A DNA stretch of 64,000 nt, taken from assembly GCF_002368415.1 (NCBI RefSeq), contig NZ_AP018290.1, positions 1,925,470 to 1,989,469 of the forward strand. Direction: 5' to 3'. The DNA is from Calothrix sp. NIES-4105 (GTDB lineage: Bacteria; Cyanobacteriota; Cyanobacteriia; Cyanobacteriales; Nostocaceae). A model generated the notes under the pieces. It saw only the letters and a list, made by a program, of their open reading frames with translations, made no database searches and was not told the origin of the DNA. A program made the position numbers and the translations under genes. Of this stretch, positions 44,471 to 53,859 are shown one piece after another; within the stretch, counting starts at the first letter, position 1; each line of letters opens with the position of its first letter.

Positions 44471-46129
44471 TTGAACGCTGTTAATAATGAATTCGATGTT
44501 TTAGTAGTAGGCGCCGGTGCGGCTGGACTCTATACTGCACTGTGTTTGCCTTCATATAAGCGAGTTGGCTTAATTACTAAAGAAACTATTTCATTGTCTG
44601 CAAGTGATTGGGCACAAGGTGGTATAGCTGCAGCTGTTTCGCCCTCGGATTCGCCGCAATTACATGTTGAAGATACTTTAAAGGCAGGTGCAGGATTATG
44701 TGACTTAGCCGCTGTTGAGTTTCTTGCTTCTAACGCTTCAGTTTGTATTCAGTCACTTGTAGATTTGGGTGTTGCTTTTGACCGTCATGGAGATAATTTA
44801 GCATTAACGTTGGAAGCTGCTCATTCTAGACACCGTGTTCTTCATGCTGCTGATACGACAGGACGCGAAGTTACGACGACGTTAGCGAATCAAGTTCTCA
44901 AACGCCCTAATATTCAAGTTATTCAGCAAGCGTTGGCATTAGGTTTATGGATTGAACCTGAAACGGGTTGCTGTATTGGCATTAGTTTATTTCACAATAA
45001 TCAGATTACTTGGGTACGTGCTGCCGCTGTTGTGCTGGCAACGGGAGGTGGGGGTCAGGTATTCGCCCAAACAACTAACCCAGCGGTAAGCACTGGTGAT
45101 GGTGTTGCTATTGCTTTCCGGGCTGGCGCCGTTTTACGTGATTTAGAATTTGTACAGTTTCATCCAACTGCTTTAACCAAAGCTGGTGCAGACCGTTTTT
45201 TGATTAGCGAAGCCGTTCGAGGTGAAGGCGCCCATTTGATAGATGATCAAAAACGACGGTTTGCTTTTGATTATCATGAAGCTGGTGAACTGGCGCCGCG
45301 CGATATAGTTAGTCGAGCAATTTATAGCCACTTACAAAAAACAGCTTCTGACCCATCGACGGCGAATGTCTGGTTAGATATGCGCCCAATTGGACGAGAA
45401 ACAATCCTTCATCGCTTTCCCAATATTATTAAAGTTTGTCAGTGCTGGGGAGTAGATGTGTTTACAGAACCAATCCCTGTTGCTCCTGCTGCACATTACT
45501 GGATGGGTGGTATTGTTAGTGATTTAACTAATAGCACTAATATTAAAGGTTTATATGCTGTTGGAGAAACTGCTAGTACAGGCGTTCATGGAGCAAACCG
45601 TTTGGCGAGCAACTCACTGCTCGAATGCATTGTGTTCGGTGCCCAAATGGCGAATATTAAATTAGAAAAAGTTAAGACATATGAGGTTCAACCAAAAGCT
45701 GTACCTTTTACGTTAAATGCAGTGCAATTAGAGTCAACTCAAATTTATCTTAATGACTTACGTGAAAATATTCCGCGTTTAATGTGGCAAAGTGCTGGAA
45801 TATGTCGGGAACAACATCGTTTGGAAGGCGCCATTGCAACAGTGGAAACATGGCAGCATGATTTTAACAGCTTGGCTCTAAGTCAATTTTTAATTGCTCT
45901 GCGTCCAACTGAATCTGTATTTGATATATCTAATGTTGAAAAGCTTTTACGACTTTGGGCTGAAACTCGCAATTTACTTGATGTTGCTTATTTAATTCTT
46001 AAAAGCGCAGCTTTTAGGACTGAGAGCAGAGGCGGACATTACCGTACAGACTTTCCGTCGCAAAATACTGACTGGCAAGTACATACGCTTGTGCAAAATC
46101 AAAATTGGTATAAAAGTAATAAATTATAA
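44471..46129 (+). CDS. nadB: L-aspartate oxidase
   Basis: 552 aa. First step of NAD synthesis: aspartate to iminoaspartate. FAD-binding VVGAGAAGLYTAL is at the N terminus, followed by LSASDWAQGGIAAAV, LEAAHSRHRVLHAADTTGRE, the fumarate-reductase-like EFVQFHPTAL, and the FAD-contacting GVHGANRLASNSLLE. The C-terminal helical domain is complete. The start is a TTG; there is no in-frame ATG before the FAD motif. A palindromic repeat sits just upstream. Confidence 0.93.
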   Translation: MNAVNNEFDVLVVGAGAAGLYTALCLPSYKRVGLITKETISLSASDWAQGGIAAAVSPSDSPQLHVEDTLKAGAGLCDLAAVEFLASNASVCIQSLVDLGVAFDRHGDNLALTLEAAHSRHRVLHAADTTGREVTTTLANQVLKRPNIQVIQQALALGLWIEPETGCCIGISLFHNNQITWVRAAAVVLATGGGGQVFAQTTNPAVSTGDGVAIAFRAGAVLRDLEFVQFHPTALTKAGADRFLISEAVRGEGAHLIDDQKRRFAFDYHEAGELAPRDIVSRAIYSHLQKTASDPSTANVWLDMRPIGRETILHRFPNIIKVCQCWGVDVFTEPIPVAPAAHYWMGGIVSDLTNSTNIKGLYAVGETASTGVHGANRLASNSLLECIVFGAQMANIKLEKVKTYEVQPKAVPFTLNAVQLESTQIYLNDLRENIPRLMWQSAGICREQHRLEGAIATVETWQHDFNSLALSQFLIALRPTESVFDISNVEKLLRLWAETRNLLDVAYLILKSAAFRTESRGGHYRTDFPSQNTDWQVHTLVQNQNWYKSNKL

Positions 46130-46146
46130 TTAATAAGCAAAAATGC

Positions 46147-46365
46147 TTATCTTGTTCCACTAGCGTGTTCGCTATCTGGTCCACCGTAATTAGGTGGTTC
46201 ATATTCGCTATTAGAATCTTGAGCGACCTGCGCTTTGCTCGGTGACACATCTATAATGACAACAGGTTGATTCAGTTTTGCTGCTGCATCGGCAATTTTG
46301 GGAACTAGTAGATGGGCGCCAACAAAGAATAATATTGCACTTGCTAATTTTAAACTGTTTATCAT
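46147..46365 (-). CDS. 72-aa secreted-type small protein
   Basis: An N-terminal signal-like segment (SLKLASAILFFVGAHLLVP) is followed by a short polar tail that ends in PPNYGGPDSEHASGTR. Tails of the kind Gly-x-Pro-Asp-...-Gly-Thr-Arg are seen in many small exported cyanobacterial proteins. Function is unknown. It is convergent with nadB, 17 bp apart. Confidence 0.65.
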   Translation of the reverse strand: MINSLKLASAILFFVGAHLLVPKIADAAAKLNQPVVIIDVSPSKAQVAQDSNSEYEPPNYGGPDSEHASGTR

Positions 46366-46951
46366 GGCTTCGGTATTATTTGCTTGTATGCTTAATCAGT
46401 ACTTTTGCTTAAGTGTTTTTACGTAAAAAAATCTCTGAAAAGTGAAAAGTTTATTAACTTTCGACAAGCATTAAACAAAGATTGAACTTTTGTATTACGC
46501 AGTTAGTATCAAGGCAATTACTAAGTAGTAATCAGCTATAACTATCTGGGAAGGAAATCCTTAAGTAATAGTTAAGTGATACTACTGCAATGCCCGCCTT
46601 TACATCACCCCTAAGAGCGATATACTTTTCTAAGAAATAACAGTCGTTTGTTTAAAACCTGTCAATATTCACATTATCTTAAGATACCTAAGTATAAATA
46701 CCGTGTATGCCGGATAACAATTTATGAAAAATTACCGTATCAGAAGCGGTTTTGAGTAAATTAGCAACTATGGCAACAGTGATAATAACGAATTTTTAGG
46801 CAAAATAGCTCTAAATTTGTCAATTATTGGATTTACTTATGTTTACTATCATTCCAATACAATAGTATTAATACGAGCAATAATTATAACTATAGTATTA
46901 ATACTAAAGTCGTAATTTGTGGGTGGTCAAAGGAGAGGCGAAACATATATC
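46366..46951. other. 586-bp spacer without a gene
   Basis: AT-rich. TAGTATTAATAC occurs twice near 46865-46905. No ORF, RNA or promoter could be supported. Confidence 0.4.
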
Positions 46952-49153
46952 TTATGAGAACTCATAACGATTTTTGCCCATGTGTTTGGCGCGATACATA
47001 GCGGCATCAGCTTGGTTAATTAAAGTTTTAGAGTCATGACTATTAAGTGGATAAATGCTAATCCCGATGCTGGCAGATACTTTTGCGACTTTGCCATCTA
47101 AAAGAATTGGTTCGGTGATTGTTAATAGTATTTTTTCGGCAACTTTGGCGGCGACAACTTCATTGGGTATCGCGCGTAGGATAACGGTAAATTCATCGCC
47201 ACCCAGTCGTGCGACAGTATCGCTTCCACGCAGGCAATTATTGAGTCTGCTAGCAACAGTAATTAATAAACGGTCGCCCATTTCATGACCCAAAGTATCG
47301 TTGACTTTTTTAAAGCCGTCTAAGTCTATGAATAATAGCCCAATCATTAAGCTATTGTTTTTAGCCCAATAAAGTGATTCTTCGAGTTGTTCGGTAAATA
47401 GTTTGCGATTTGGTAATCCTGTAAGAGGGTCGTGGGATGCTAAGTACTGTAGGCGATCTTGTTTTGTTTTTAATTCGTGATTAGAGCGATACAACTCAGA
47501 GAAGGAGCGTTTGAGGTCTTCCTCAATCAGTTTACGTTTGGTAATATCACGAATTACTCCTACTAAATAACAGTTACCTGCAGCGTCTTTATGAAGTGAG
47601 CGTTTTGTTGCAATTGAGTAGGTGTTACCGTTCCTGTCAGTAAATTCTTCCTCGGTTTCACACGGTTGTTGAGTTTTAAAAACTAAATCGTCACTGCTGC
47701 GAAATAGGTTCGCTTGAGACTTAGGAAAGTAGTCATAATCACTTTTCTCTAGTAATATTTCTTTTGGGTAACCAAGAAATTCGCAATAAGCTTCATTTAG
47801 AACAATCCACTGATGTTTATTATTTTTTACAAAAACTGGGTCAGGAATTGTGTTGATGATTTGGTCTAAAAACTCTTTAGAGCGTTTTAACTCTTCTTGG
47901 ACATAGGTGATTTGGCAAGTAACTACAAACACTGAACTCCACAAGCTAACTAATCCTGGTACAAGTGGTATCCACCAACCATCAATAAAAATTAAAAATG
48001 CACTGCCAGTTAGTACACAACAAGAAAGTAAAATTACTAAAAAGCTTGTTGTAGTAGAGTTAATTCGGTATCTCGTAACTACACCTAAATATGTACATAC
48101 GAAAATCCAGAAAAATTCAACTAAGTCTGGCCATACTTTAATTAACGGTCTTGAGTACAAGGCAGCAGAAATCAGTTCGCTAATAAAGTAAGCTTGCAAT
48201 TCAACTCCAGTTATTGTTTTAGCTTTGCTGGTAAGTTGATTAGAATATGGTATCTGAACATAATCTTGTAAAGAAGGTGCAGTGGAACCGATTAAGATAA
48301 TACGGTCTTTAATCAATTTTTCTGGAACTTGATTTTTGAGAAGGTCGCTTAATGAAACTTTGGGGAAACCCCAATTATCATATTCACAACCTTTACAACT
48401 CGGTTTTGGGAAATTAGATATAATTTGATAGCCTCTGTTATCAGCTCCTATATACGAACCATCATTTTGTAAAAAGCGACGAAAGACTGCGTGTCCTAAC
48501 TGCAAATATTTTGAATTGGTTTGTGCTGCTTTTGGTTTAATATTTTCTGCTTTTAAATACTGAAGAGCAATTTTAAGTGCAAAACTTTCGTGTTTTTTAT
48601 TATATGTGTGCCAGTACAGCAAGCTTCGCCGTACTTTTGCATCACCATCAAGCAATATATTGTTAAAACCGACTTGCTTTGGATTTAAATTTATTGGTGG
48701 CAATACACGGTTATCCTGCTTTAGCGATAATTTTTCAATACCTACCAAGTTGGGTGTATTTTGATAAGCTGCTGCTAACTGCTCGTAACCAGGATTAACT
48801 TTAAAATCTCGATAAATATCTAAGCCAATTGCACGAGGTTTATATTTATTCAATTTCGTCAATGCACGTGCAATTTCACCATCTGGTATAGGCCAAGTTC
48901 CAATGTTCCTTAGTGATATTTCGTCAACAGCAACAATTGTGATAGGTTGAGAATATGTCTCAATTGGACGTAACTGGAAGAACACGTCTAACGCGCTCCA
49001 TTCAAAAAGCTGAAAAAATCCCAGCGCGCGTAAAACGATAATGGAGCTTGCAACTCCAAATGACACAAACAACTCTCTTTGGTTTAAAAGAGATTCTTTA
49101 TGTTTAGACCGAAATATCTGGAGAAACTTATACCCCTGCTTACTCATTCCCAT
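46952..49153 (-). CDS. CHASE2-PAS-GGDEF diguanylate cyclase
   Basis: 733 aa. An N-terminal membrane segment (SIIVLRALGFFQLFEWSALD) leads to a periplasmic CHASE2 sensor (about 60-320: ITIVAVDEISLRNIGTWPIP, IILIGSTAPSLQD). Three membrane helices follow (VEFFWIFVCTYLGVV, FLVILLSCCVLTGSAFLIF, LVPGLVSLWSSVFVVTC). Then comes a PAS domain (IINTIPDPVFVKNNKHQWIV, GVIRDITKRK) and a GGDEF domain with intact ARLGGDEFTVIL. The RGSD motif five residues upstream is a product-inhibition I-site. It should make c-di-GMP in response to an external signal. No GGCGCC occurs in this 2.2-kb gene. Confidence 0.93.
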   Translation of the reverse strand: MGMSKQGYKFLQIFRSKHKESLLNQRELFVSFGVASSIIVLRALGFFQLFEWSALDVFFQLRPIETYSQPITIVAVDEISLRNIGTWPIPDGEIARALTKLNKYKPRAIGLDIYRDFKVNPGYEQLAAAYQNTPNLVGIEKLSLKQDNRVLPPINLNPKQVGFNNILLDGDAKVRRSLLYWHTYNKKHESFALKIALQYLKAENIKPKAAQTNSKYLQLGHAVFRRFLQNDGSYIGADNRGYQIISNFPKPSCKGCEYDNWGFPKVSLSDLLKNQVPEKLIKDRIILIGSTAPSLQDYVQIPYSNQLTSKAKTITGVELQAYFISELISAALYSRPLIKVWPDLVEFFWIFVCTYLGVVTRYRINSTTTSFLVILLSCCVLTGSAFLIFIDGWWIPLVPGLVSLWSSVFVVTCQITYVQEELKRSKEFLDQIINTIPDPVFVKNNKHQWIVLNEAYCEFLGYPKEILLEKSDYDYFPKSQANLFRSSDDLVFKTQQPCETEEEFTDRNGNTYSIATKRSLHKDAAGNCYLVGVIRDITKRKLIEEDLKRSFSELYRSNHELKTKQDRLQYLASHDPLTGLPNRKLFTEQLEESLYWAKNNSLMIGLLFIDLDGFKKVNDTLGHEMGDRLLITVASRLNNCLRGSDTVARLGGDEFTVILRAIPNEVVAAKVAEKILLTITEPILLDGKVAKVSASIGISIYPLNSHDSKTLINQADAAMYRAKHMGKNRYEFS

Positions 49154-49516
49154 ATCCGAGTCGAGTTCTAAATAAAAGCCGTGAACGCAATATCATAAGA
49201 GCGCTCAAGATATAGTTATCAAAATACAGTCATTACTATAACCATTACTTAGGTGTATTTCTATTTCTAACGGTTTGTCAAGCATGATTATGTTTAAATG
49301 TAACTATTTGTGATAAAACCAAATCGCAACTATGAGATTAACCCACTTAGATACTGTAAAAAAATTAACTAGATTACAAAAAGTTATTATTTTTTATTTA
49401 TCTTTATATTTATTTACAAAAATTTACAAATAAAAAATCCTCACCAATTATTGTATAGACGCAATTTGAGCGCGTCTCTACAATAATTGACGAAGGAATC
49501 GCTGTATGTAAAGTAA
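49154..49516. other. 363-bp spacer with a GAGACGCGAT-type palindrome
   Basis: CAATTATTGTATAGACGC pairs with GCGTCTCTACAATAATTG (49444-49490), a larger relative of the 17575 palindrome. It is downstream of the VKOR gene and could end its transcript. Nothing else was seen. Confidence 0.6.
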
Positions 49517-50557
49517 TTATCTAAAGAATTTGAAATTACGTGGGCCTGTGTAACCAGATGCCTTAGCAAGTTGGTCTAAATTTTGGACTCCACTATAACT
49601 CTTGCCGTTGATAATCCAAGTAGGAAATCCTTTAACGCCAGCAGCTTGACAATCTTGCGGTTTACCAACAGGACTTTCTGGCGCGCATTCAGTCTTAACA
49701 TTATTTTCAGTAATTACTGTGTAAGCTTCTTTACCAAAAAGTAACTTTTGTTCGTGACAGTGGGGACACCAGAAAGCAACATATTCCTTGGCGCCAACAG
49801 ATGCCAAATGCTTTGCTAACTGTATTTCAGCATCGCCAGAGGTAGTAGTTATTTCCCAACCTGATTTTGGATCAGGCTCACCTGCTTTGCGCGCGTCGAA
49901 GAAAATTTGTCCAGCACCACTTGCAGTTTGTACGACTGTTACACCATTACGATTTGGATTACTTGCGTCACCAGGGCTATTAGAACTTGCGATCTGGTTA
50001 TTAATGGGAGCATAAACAGCAAGAGTTCCGATCAGCGTCACCATGCCAACAATAACTGCTGTAAAAAGGATTTGACCGATGTCTTCCCACGAACGACCAA
50101 TAATAGTCAATACTAATATACTAAGTGAAAATAATGCACTCGCAATACAGTAATAACAAACAGCTTTGATTTGGAATGCGAGCAGGTACATTAAGTAACC
50201 GCTAAACACGGTCATAGCAATGCTGCCAGCTAATAGTAACAGCCAGGTTAGGCTTTCAAGTTTTTTGCGTTGCTCTTTATTATTCTCTGGCTTAATTGCT
50301 AGTGGCGCCAATGCCAATCCAGTCATGCTGGCATAAGCCAAAAACCCAAAGATAGCTAGTGGCACACCTAAGACTGTTGCCCAAGGGCTAGAGAGAACAC
50401 TATCACAACCAGCAGTTTTATTTACGCAGGCAACGGCGCCTCCGCTTAACTTAATAAAGCTAAGATAGCCAGTGTTCAAAGCACCAAGTCCAGCTATCGC
50501 AGCAATAATTAAGCGCGAAGTGCGATGAATCCAAGGGATAGAACGACGGCGACTCAT
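49517..50557 (-). CDS. VKOR-thioredoxin fusion (disulfide bond formation)
   Basis: 346 aa. The N-terminal four-helix VKOR domain has AGCDSVLSSPWATVLGVPLA with the conserved Cys and Ser, and the active CYYC (KAVCYYCIASALFSLS). After a linker (about 190-225) comes a thioredoxin-like domain with CPHC (FWCPHCHEQKL) and KGFPTWIINGKSY. Such fusions make disulfides in the lumen or periplasm using quinone; in cyanobacteria they are linked to photosystem assembly. The start ATG follows a basic N terminus (MSRRRSIPWIHRTSR). Confidence 0.94.
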   Translation of the reverse strand: MSRRRSIPWIHRTSRLIIAAIAGLGALNTGYLSFIKLSGGAVACVNKTAGCDSVLSSPWATVLGVPLAIFGFLAYASMTGLALAPLAIKPENNKEQRKKLESLTWLLLLAGSIAMTVFSGYLMYLLAFQIKAVCYYCIASALFSLSILVLTIIGRSWEDIGQILFTAVIVGMVTLIGTLAVYAPINNQIASSNSPGDASNPNRNGVTVVQTASGAGQIFFDARKAGEPDPKSGWEITTTSGDAEIQLAKHLASVGAKEYVAFWCPHCHEQKLLFGKEAYTVITENNVKTECAPESPVGKPQDCQAAGVKGFPTWIINGKSYSGVQNLDQLAKASGYTGPRNFKFFR

Positions 50558-50585
50558 AATTTTTTGATCAAGGGGTTAGGTTAGG

Positions 50586-50645
50586 AGGAGCGGGTTTACC
50601 TATACTTTGGTAAATAATCGGAAATTTAGGTCAACCCGCCTGTAC
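50586..50645. repeat. GGAGCGGGTTT / AACCCGCCTGTAC inverted repeat, copy 2
   Basis: Same core TGGTAAATAATCGGAAATTT as the element at 35652-35713, with diverged arms. It is followed by an ACTCAGCACT cluster at 50655-50712. Confidence 0.75.
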
Positions 50646-50654
50646 AGGAGTTAG

Positions 50655-50712
50655 GAGTTATGAATATTACTCAGCACTCAGCCCTCAGCACTCAGCACTC
50701 AGCACTCAGCAC
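50655..50712. repeat. Tandem ACTCAGCACTC cluster
   Basis: The unit CAGCACT(C) occurs about five times in a row (ACTCAGCACTCAGCACTC), between btpA and the VKOR gene. Confidence 0.7.
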
Positions 50713-50726
50713 TCCTAACCCCTATT

Positions 50727-51599
50727 TTAGGAATGCAATTTTATCGAAGGCGTAGATTTCTTGTCGCCTTTAGAATTATTACTAGTATTGCGAGTAGAAT
50801 TACGGCTCATCCGGGCTGCTTCGACAAATGTAGCAACGCGGTTGGGATCGATAGTTTGCTCAATCCGCCCTTGACGCTTGAGCGAACTTGATACAATTAC
50901 ACCGTCCGCAGCTTGCATTAGTGTCGCTATATTATCTACGCTAGCACCACTACCAATAAAAACAGGTGTATCATTGGCGGCAGCGGATGCCAGTTCTAAA
51001 TCTTCTAAATTGGGTGGGCTACCTGTCGCCCAGCCAGATAAAATTACAGCATCAGCTAAACCACGTTCAATTGTATCTTTTACAGCAACAGTTAAATTAG
51101 GAGAACTTAACGGACGCGCGTGTTTGACAAGCACGTCAGCAAGAATTTTGACATCGCTGCCTAACTCGCGTCGATAACGCAATAATTGATGTGCTTCTCC
51201 TTCTATTAACCCTTGGTCAGTTGCCATTACTCCTGTTAAAACATTGACGCGGATAAATTGTGCATGAACACAGCTGGCTATTGCCATAGCACTTTTGGCA
51301 TCATTCCGCAATACATTCAACCCGATTGGTTGGGTAACTAAATTTTGAATTCGCTGCACTGCTACCGTTATAGCACTGACTACTGCCGGGTCAACCTGGT
51401 TTTTGGTAAATGGCGCATCGAAAAAATTTTCGACTATAATACCATCAACTCCCCCACTTGCGAGAGCAGCGGCTTCTCTTTCGGCACGGTCAATTACTGC
51501 TTTCAAGCTTCCCCCCCAACGTGGAGAGGTCGGCAGCGGCAAAAGGTGAACCACGCCAATAATAGGTGTCTGGGTTTTAAATAACTGATATAAGTCCAC
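50727..51599 (-). CDS. btpA: BtpA, photosystem I biogenesis protein
   Basis: 290 aa, TIM-barrel of the BtpA/SgcQ family: PIIGVVHLLPLPTSPRWGG at the start, GVDGIIVENFFDAPF, LPIGLNVLRNDAKSA-like QPIGLNVLRNDAKSAMA, and ADAVILSGWATGSPP. In Synechocystis BtpA is a thylakoid-associated protein that stabilises PSI reaction-centre proteins. The C-terminal tail (SRNSTRNTSNNSKGDKK) is low complexity. The start ATG is clear. Confidence 0.93.
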   Translation of the reverse strand: MDLYQLFKTQTPIIGVVHLLPLPTSPRWGGSLKAVIDRAEREAAALASGGVDGIIVENFFDAPFTKNQVDPAVVSAITVAVQRIQNLVTQPIGLNVLRNDAKSAMAIASCVHAQFIRVNVLTGVMATDQGLIEGEAHQLLRYRRELGSDVKILADVLVKHARPLSSPNLTVAVKDTIERGLADAVILSGWATGSPPNLEDLELASAAANDTPVFIGSGASVDNIATLMQAADGVIVSSSLKRQGRIEQTIDPNRVATFVEAARMSRNSTRNTSNNSKGDKKSTPSIKLHS

Positions 51600-52412
51600 T
51601 CTTCAATTAAACCGCGTCGCGGAGTCTAAGATTCTTTGTCACAGCCTTTATATTCAAAAACAAGCGATACTACTAAAGGGAAAGGGTTTCCCTTTGCCAT
51701 TACAAAACTTTACGTGTAATATTATTACTATATTTTCTCAGATTCATGTTATAAGGTTCGGTTTTCTGCCTCCTCCTTAAGGAATAATTTGACGTGAAAC
51801 ATTTCATAAGATATGTTAAGATAAAAGTGGCTACAAGAGGAGACTGCCACTCATCAAATGCACTCCGACTAGTACTATATGGTAAAGTCTACACAATCGG
51901 TACACTTTCCTGTAGAATGGCGACGTGATGAATAAAGTGAGGTGACAAGCAGCCCACAGCTTAAATAGCTTTTTATGGAAGCAGTAAGCTAACACCGCCG
52001 CATGGCAGCATCAATTGCGCGCTTGCGATACGACAACCGTGGTTGCGACTTCTTTTGGATACGCCACAGATTGGTAATAAAGGACTTAAGTGCGTATAAC
52101 TAGACTTAAGTGCGTATACCTAATCATCCAGAGGGCAAACTTCTTTACGGGTGAATTCACAACGCGCGCTAATTACTACAGTAATGTACAATACTAACAG
52201 TTAAAAATCTTGTAGAATTGTTGCATAGTGTTAAATTTACCCAAAAAATAAATTCTGTTTTTTCTCTGGACACTTCTGACAGCACTATAAGCAAGCATGT
52301 CCTGACTCTCCCAAATGTAGAATCAGATTCATCATACCGTGAGAGTAAAATACTGCTTGACTGTTTGATAATTAACAAACACGACAAAACCTGAAAATGT
52401 TATTATTAAAAT
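51600..52412. other. 813-bp spacer, possible structured RNA
   Basis: No ORF supported. Several short exact inverted repeats follow each other: AGTGGC/GCCACT (about 51827-51852), AGACT/AGTCT, TCTACA/TGTAGA (about 51888-51916) and AGCTTA/TAAGCT (about 51959-51991). Two copies of ACTTAAGTGCGTATA occur near 52085-52120. It was compared with tmRNA, RNase P RNA, SRP RNA and the B12 riboswitch without a convincing match. Could be an ncRNA or a decayed mobile element. Confidence 0.4.
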
Positions 52413-53747
52413 ATGGGTGAAAAGCCAACGATTGCCATTTCTCATCTAGGCTGCGAGAAAAATAGAATAGACACTGAGCATATGCTAGGGCTGCTTGTAG
52501 AAGCAGGTTACGGTGTAGATAGTAACGAAGAATTAGCAGATTACGTTATTGTTAATACATGTAGTTTTATTGAAGCGGCGCGCGCTGAATCGGTTCGAAC
52601 TCTAGTCGAACTAGCAGAAGCGAACAAGAAAATCGTCATCACCGGCTGTATGGCGCAGCATTTCCAAGAGCAATTATTGGAAGAACTGCCCGAAGCGGTT
52701 GCAGTAGTTGGAACGGGCGATTATCACAAAATCGTAGATGTAATTGAGCGCGCATCAAGTGGCGAGCGAGTTAAAGAAGTTAGTGTAGAGCCAACTTATA
52801 TAGCGGATGAGTTGACACCACGATACCGAACAACAACAGAAGGTGTAGCCTATCTGCGGGTTGCTGAGGGATGCGATTATAGGTGTGCATTTTGTATAAT
52901 TCCCCATCTAAGAGGAAACCAACGTTCACGTACTATAGAATCGATTGTTGCTGAAGCCAAGCAGTTGGCATCTGAAGGAGTGCGAGAAATTATTTTAATT
53001 TCTCAAATTACAACTAACTACGGGATGGATATATATGGCAAACCGAAGTTAGCTGAATTATTGCGCGCGTTAGGTAAAGTTGATGTACCGTGGATTCGGA
53101 TGCATTATGCATATCCGACGGGATTAACACCTGATGTAATAGCGGCAATTCAAGAAACGCCAAATGTTTTGCCTTATTTAGATCTGCCTTTACAGCACTC
53201 ACACCCTGATGTTCTGCGCGCAATGAATCGTCCTTGGCAGGGGCGAGTAAATGATGCGATAATATCGCGCATAAAAGAAGCATTGCCGTCTTCAGTGCTA
53301 CGGACAACGTTTATTGTTGGATTTCCAGGAGAAACAGAGGCGCATTTTGAGCATTTGTTGCAATTTGTTCAGCGTCATGAATTTGACCATGTTGGGGTAT
53401 TTACATTTTCAGCGGAGGATGGTACATCAGCACAAAATTTACCTTTACAGGTACCTCAAGAAATAATGGATGCAAGACGAGATGCTTTAATGGCACTCCA
53501 GCAACCGATTTCTCAGAAGAAAAATCAACAGCAAGTTAATCAAGTTGTTGATGTCCTGATCGAACAGGAAAATCCTGAATCTGGCGAATTAATCGGTCGA
53601 AGTTCTCGTTTCGCTCCAGAAGTCGATGGGCTTGTATATGTAAGTGGACAAGCTCAGTTAGGAAGCATCGTGCCAGTAAAAATTTTGAGCGCGGATGCAT
53701 ATGACCTTCATGGTCAAGTCGTTAAACAGCTCGTTGTTAGCACTTAA
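52413..53747 (+). CDS. rimO: Ribosomal protein S12 methylthiotransferase
   Basis: 444 aa. The N-terminal UPF0004 domain has [18 protein letters not shown] and ITGCMAQ. The radical SAM domain has [20 protein letters not shown] near 150, and a TRAM domain closes the protein ([20 protein letters not shown]). The GCEKN form separates RimO from MiaB. It uses two 4Fe-4S clusters to methylthiolate Asp of S12. ATG start; a DEAD-box gene follows after 112 bp. Confidence 0.96.
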   Translation: MGEKPTIAISHLGCEKNRIDTEHMLGLLVEAGYGVDSNEELADYVIVNTCSFIEAARAESVRTLVELAEANKKIVITGCMAQHFQEQLLEELPEAVAVVGTGDYHKIVDVIERASSGERVKEVSVEPTYIADELTPRYRTTTEGVAYLRVAEGCDYRCAFCIIPHLRGNQRSRTIESIVAEAKQLASEGVREIILISQITTNYGMDIYGKPKLAELLRALGKVDVPWIRMHYAYPTGLTPDVIAAIQETPNVLPYLDLPLQHSHPDVLRAMNRPWQGRVNDAIISRIKEALPSSVLRTTFIVGFPGETEAHFEHLLQFVQRHEFDHVGVFTFSAEDGTSAQNLPLQVPQEIMDARRDALMALQQPISQKKNQQQVNQVVDVLIEQENPESGELIGRSSRFAPEVDGLVYVSGQAQLGSIVPVKILSADAYDLHGQVVKQLVVST

Positions 53748-53859
53748 GTACTAATAACTAGTCATGGCTAGTAGATGATTTTATGATTACAACAATTACC
53801 CATTTTCTATTAGCCATTTATTATTACCCATTACCAAATAGGAAGTTTTAGGAGAATTA

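Noticed and set aside
17575-49481. GAGACGCGAT palindromes as a CRISPR array
   Set aside because: The copies are tens of kilobases or more apart, have no regular spacers and no cas genes nearby.
51830-51860. Possible cobalamin riboswitch (GGAGACTGCC resembles a B12 box)
   Set aside because: The upstream conserved elements of the riboswitch are absent and the next gene, rimO, has no link to cobalamin.
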